Assembly: GCA_050950645.1 (NCBI GenBank)
Contig: JBMNHZ010000017.1
Location: forward strand, 62,001 to 126,000
Length of the DNA stretch: 64,000 nucleotides
From: BRH-c25 sp012519325
Lineage (GTDB): Bacteria > Bacillota > Clostridia > Lutisporales > Lutisporaceae
Reading direction: 5' to 3'
How positions within the stretch are numbered: the first letter of the stretch is position 1; each line of letters begins with the position of its first letter. The notes beneath the pieces are model-generated. The model saw only the letters and a program-made list of their open reading frames with translations, was not told the origin of the DNA and ran no database searches. Positions 63,144 through 64,000 of the stretch are shown piece by piece. The translations under genes and the position numbers were made by a program.

Positions 63144-63251
63144 ATAGGACACTTATGGAGGGGCCTGCGCAGCTACACGCCATAGCTGCTAATAAGGTTA
63201 GGCCGGTGCCTTTATTCTTGGATATAGGTACAATGAAGTGAGTGTCCGTAT
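63144..63251 (+). ncRNA. Candidate structured RNA (three-way junction)
   Basis: P1 closes the structure: GGACACT (63147-63153) with AGTGTCC (63241-63247), plus ATA/TAT beyond a bulged G. P2 is GGCCT (63162-63166) with AGGCC (63200-63204); inside it P3 is GCAGCTA (63169-63175) with TAGCTGC (63183-63189) and a 7-base loop. P4 is GTGCCT (63206-63211) with AGGTAC (63226-63231), one GU pair. I cannot match it to a known riboswitch or ncRNA. It fills most of the gap before the pdaB-like gene. Confidence 0.5.
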
Positions 63252-63286
63252 TATATGGTATAATTTGTCATATAATGCCGTAATTT

Positions 63287-63310
63287 AGCGCGAAATTTTA
63301 ATTTCGCGCT
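63287..63310. terminator. Perfect hairpin before the pdaB-like gene
   Basis: AGCGCGAAAT and ATTTCGCGCT form a 10-bp stem with a four-base loop. There is no T run after it, so terminator function is uncertain. Confidence 0.45.
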
Positions 63311-63406
63311 ATAATCATGTAAATTGCTCCTGCTTTTCACAGTTATTATTCTACTTTCTCACATACTGAATAAATTATTATTAAAGTATGGAATCGGAGG
63401 TGCATC

Positions 63407-64000
63407 ATGAAACTAAGAGACAGGAAGCATAATAATATTTTGAAAATAATGATAGTGATAATGATTGTTTGTATTTCGCTAATATACAATTATTCCGGAT
63501 ATGGGCGTCTGATTAGTGTTTTCAGAAACAATAACAGGGAGCTGCCTATATACTGTGTGGATACACCTGAAAAGAAAATTGCAATATCCTTTGATGCTGC
63601 ATGGGGGGCTGACTATACTGAAAGCCTGCTGAAAATACTGAAGAATTATGATGTAAAGTCTACCTTTTTCCTGGTTGGCTTCTGGGTGGATAAATACCCG
63701 GAGATGGTAAAGAGAATAGACGAGGAAGGCCACGAAATTGGCAATCATTCATTAAACCACCCTCATATGTCTCAGCTTTCAAAGGAACAAATTGTACAGG
63801 AGCTTACAAAGACCTCGGAAAAGATAGAAGCAATCACTAATAAAAAGGTGACTTTATTTCGCCCCCCCTTCGGGGATTATAACAACAGGTTGGTTAAAAC
63901 CTCAAGAGAGATGGGAATACAAGTGATACAGTGGGATGTGGATTCTCTTGATTATAAAGACTATGGCGCGGATGCAATTGTAAAGAGAGTACTTTCAAAG
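63407..64000 (+). CDS. Polysaccharide deacetylase, PdaB-like (3' end outside window)
   Basis: The first 198 codons are present. A membrane anchor (ILKIMIVIMIVCISLIYNY) precedes the NodB domain: motif 1 ISFDAAWG near residue 63, motif 2 GHEIGNHSLNHPHMS near residue 108, motif 3 RPPFGDYN near residue 151 and WDVDSLDYKDY near 175. The Asp-His-His zinc site and catalytic Asp are intact. PdaB of Bacillus is needed to keep the spore cortex; that role is inferred. GGAGGT precedes ATG 63407. Confidence 0.9.
   Translation, partial: MKLRDRKHNNILKIMIVIMIVCISLIYNYSGYGRLISVFRNNNRELPIYCVDTPEKKIAISFDAAWGADYTESLLKILKNYDVKSTFFLVGFWVDKYPEMVKRIDEEGHEIGNHSLNHPHMSQLSKEQIVQELTKTSEKIEAITNKKVTLFRPPFGDYNNRLVKTSREMGIQVIQWDVDSLDYKDYGADAIVKRVLSK

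Noticed and set aside
63144..63251. c-di-GMP riboswitch reading of the structured RNA
   Set aside because: The conserved GEMM-I bases and tetraloop receptor are missing, and helix order differs.
1..64000. tRNA or rRNA genes and T-box leaders
   Set aside because: I looked for T-loop GGTTCGAATCC-like strings and the T-box AGGGTGGAACCGCG and saw none.

Overview
The window reads as a chromosome segment of a spore-forming, low-GC Clostridia-type Firmicute, most like the cellulolytic cluster III group. The lineage is inferred from gene content and order, not from a marker gene. Sporulation genes (alpha/beta SASP, spoVS, ylbJ), remA, the fapR-plsX-fab cluster with fabK, and the conserved runs gmk-rpoZ-coaBC-priA-def-fmt-rsmB-rlmN-prpC-prkC-rsgA-rpe-thiN and smc-ftsY-ylxM-ffh-rpsP-khpA-rimM-trmD-rplS-rbgA-rnhB all point there. 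TTG and GTG starts are frequent, and most carry strong Shine-Dalgarno sequences.

Layout. 1-503: 5' part of rqcH/fbpA on the minus strand. 504-966: gap with two dispersed repeats. 967-16473: long plus-strand housekeeping run, yicC to thiN, covering nucleotide supply, CoA synthesis, replication restart, formyl-Met metabolism, rRNA modification and the Ser/Thr kinase-phosphatase pair. 16621-16945: two unannotated microprotein genes. 17000-24164: rpmB (minus), then asp23-like, fakA-like, recG, SASP, rsmD, coaD and a coiled-coil gene. 24397-27048: ylbJ and tmcAL (minus). 27147-28228: decayed ISLre2-like element. 28360-37545: ackA, then yceD-rpmF and the FapR-controlled fatty-acid and phospholipid initiation cluster. 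37647-49780: rnc, a radical SAM gene, spoVS, smc and the SRP and ribosome-maturation genes up to rbgA. 49781-59297: accessory island. 59298-64000: rnhB, ylqG/ylqH-like genes, yraN, mnmM-like gene, a small membrane protein, a candidate structured RNA and a partial pdaB-like deacetylase.

The most notable region is the island between rbgA and rnhB, genes that are neighbours in Bacillus. It holds a DUF1835/DUF3658 gene, a hicA-hicB toxin-antitoxin pair with a near-consensus promoter and built-in palindromic operator, and a large gene split into three pieces by an IS256-family and an IS21-family element. A third element (IS6/IS240-like) sits 24 bp upstream of its start codon. Removing both internal elements at their target duplications, plus one copy of a 7-bp tandem duplication, restores one 628-residue reading frame. 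It ends in a HEPN-type RNxxxH motif (about R518-H523). I read this as a defence-type HEPN effector that has been repeatedly inactivated.

Other points that annotation would usually miss: a multi-helix candidate RNA at 63144-63251; a three-hairpin element duplicated on both sides of rsmD-coaD-ylbJ; REP-like palindromes; paired two-helix microproteins in the position occupied by spoVM in Bacillus; a FapR-type operator; and a sigma-H-type spoVS promoter.
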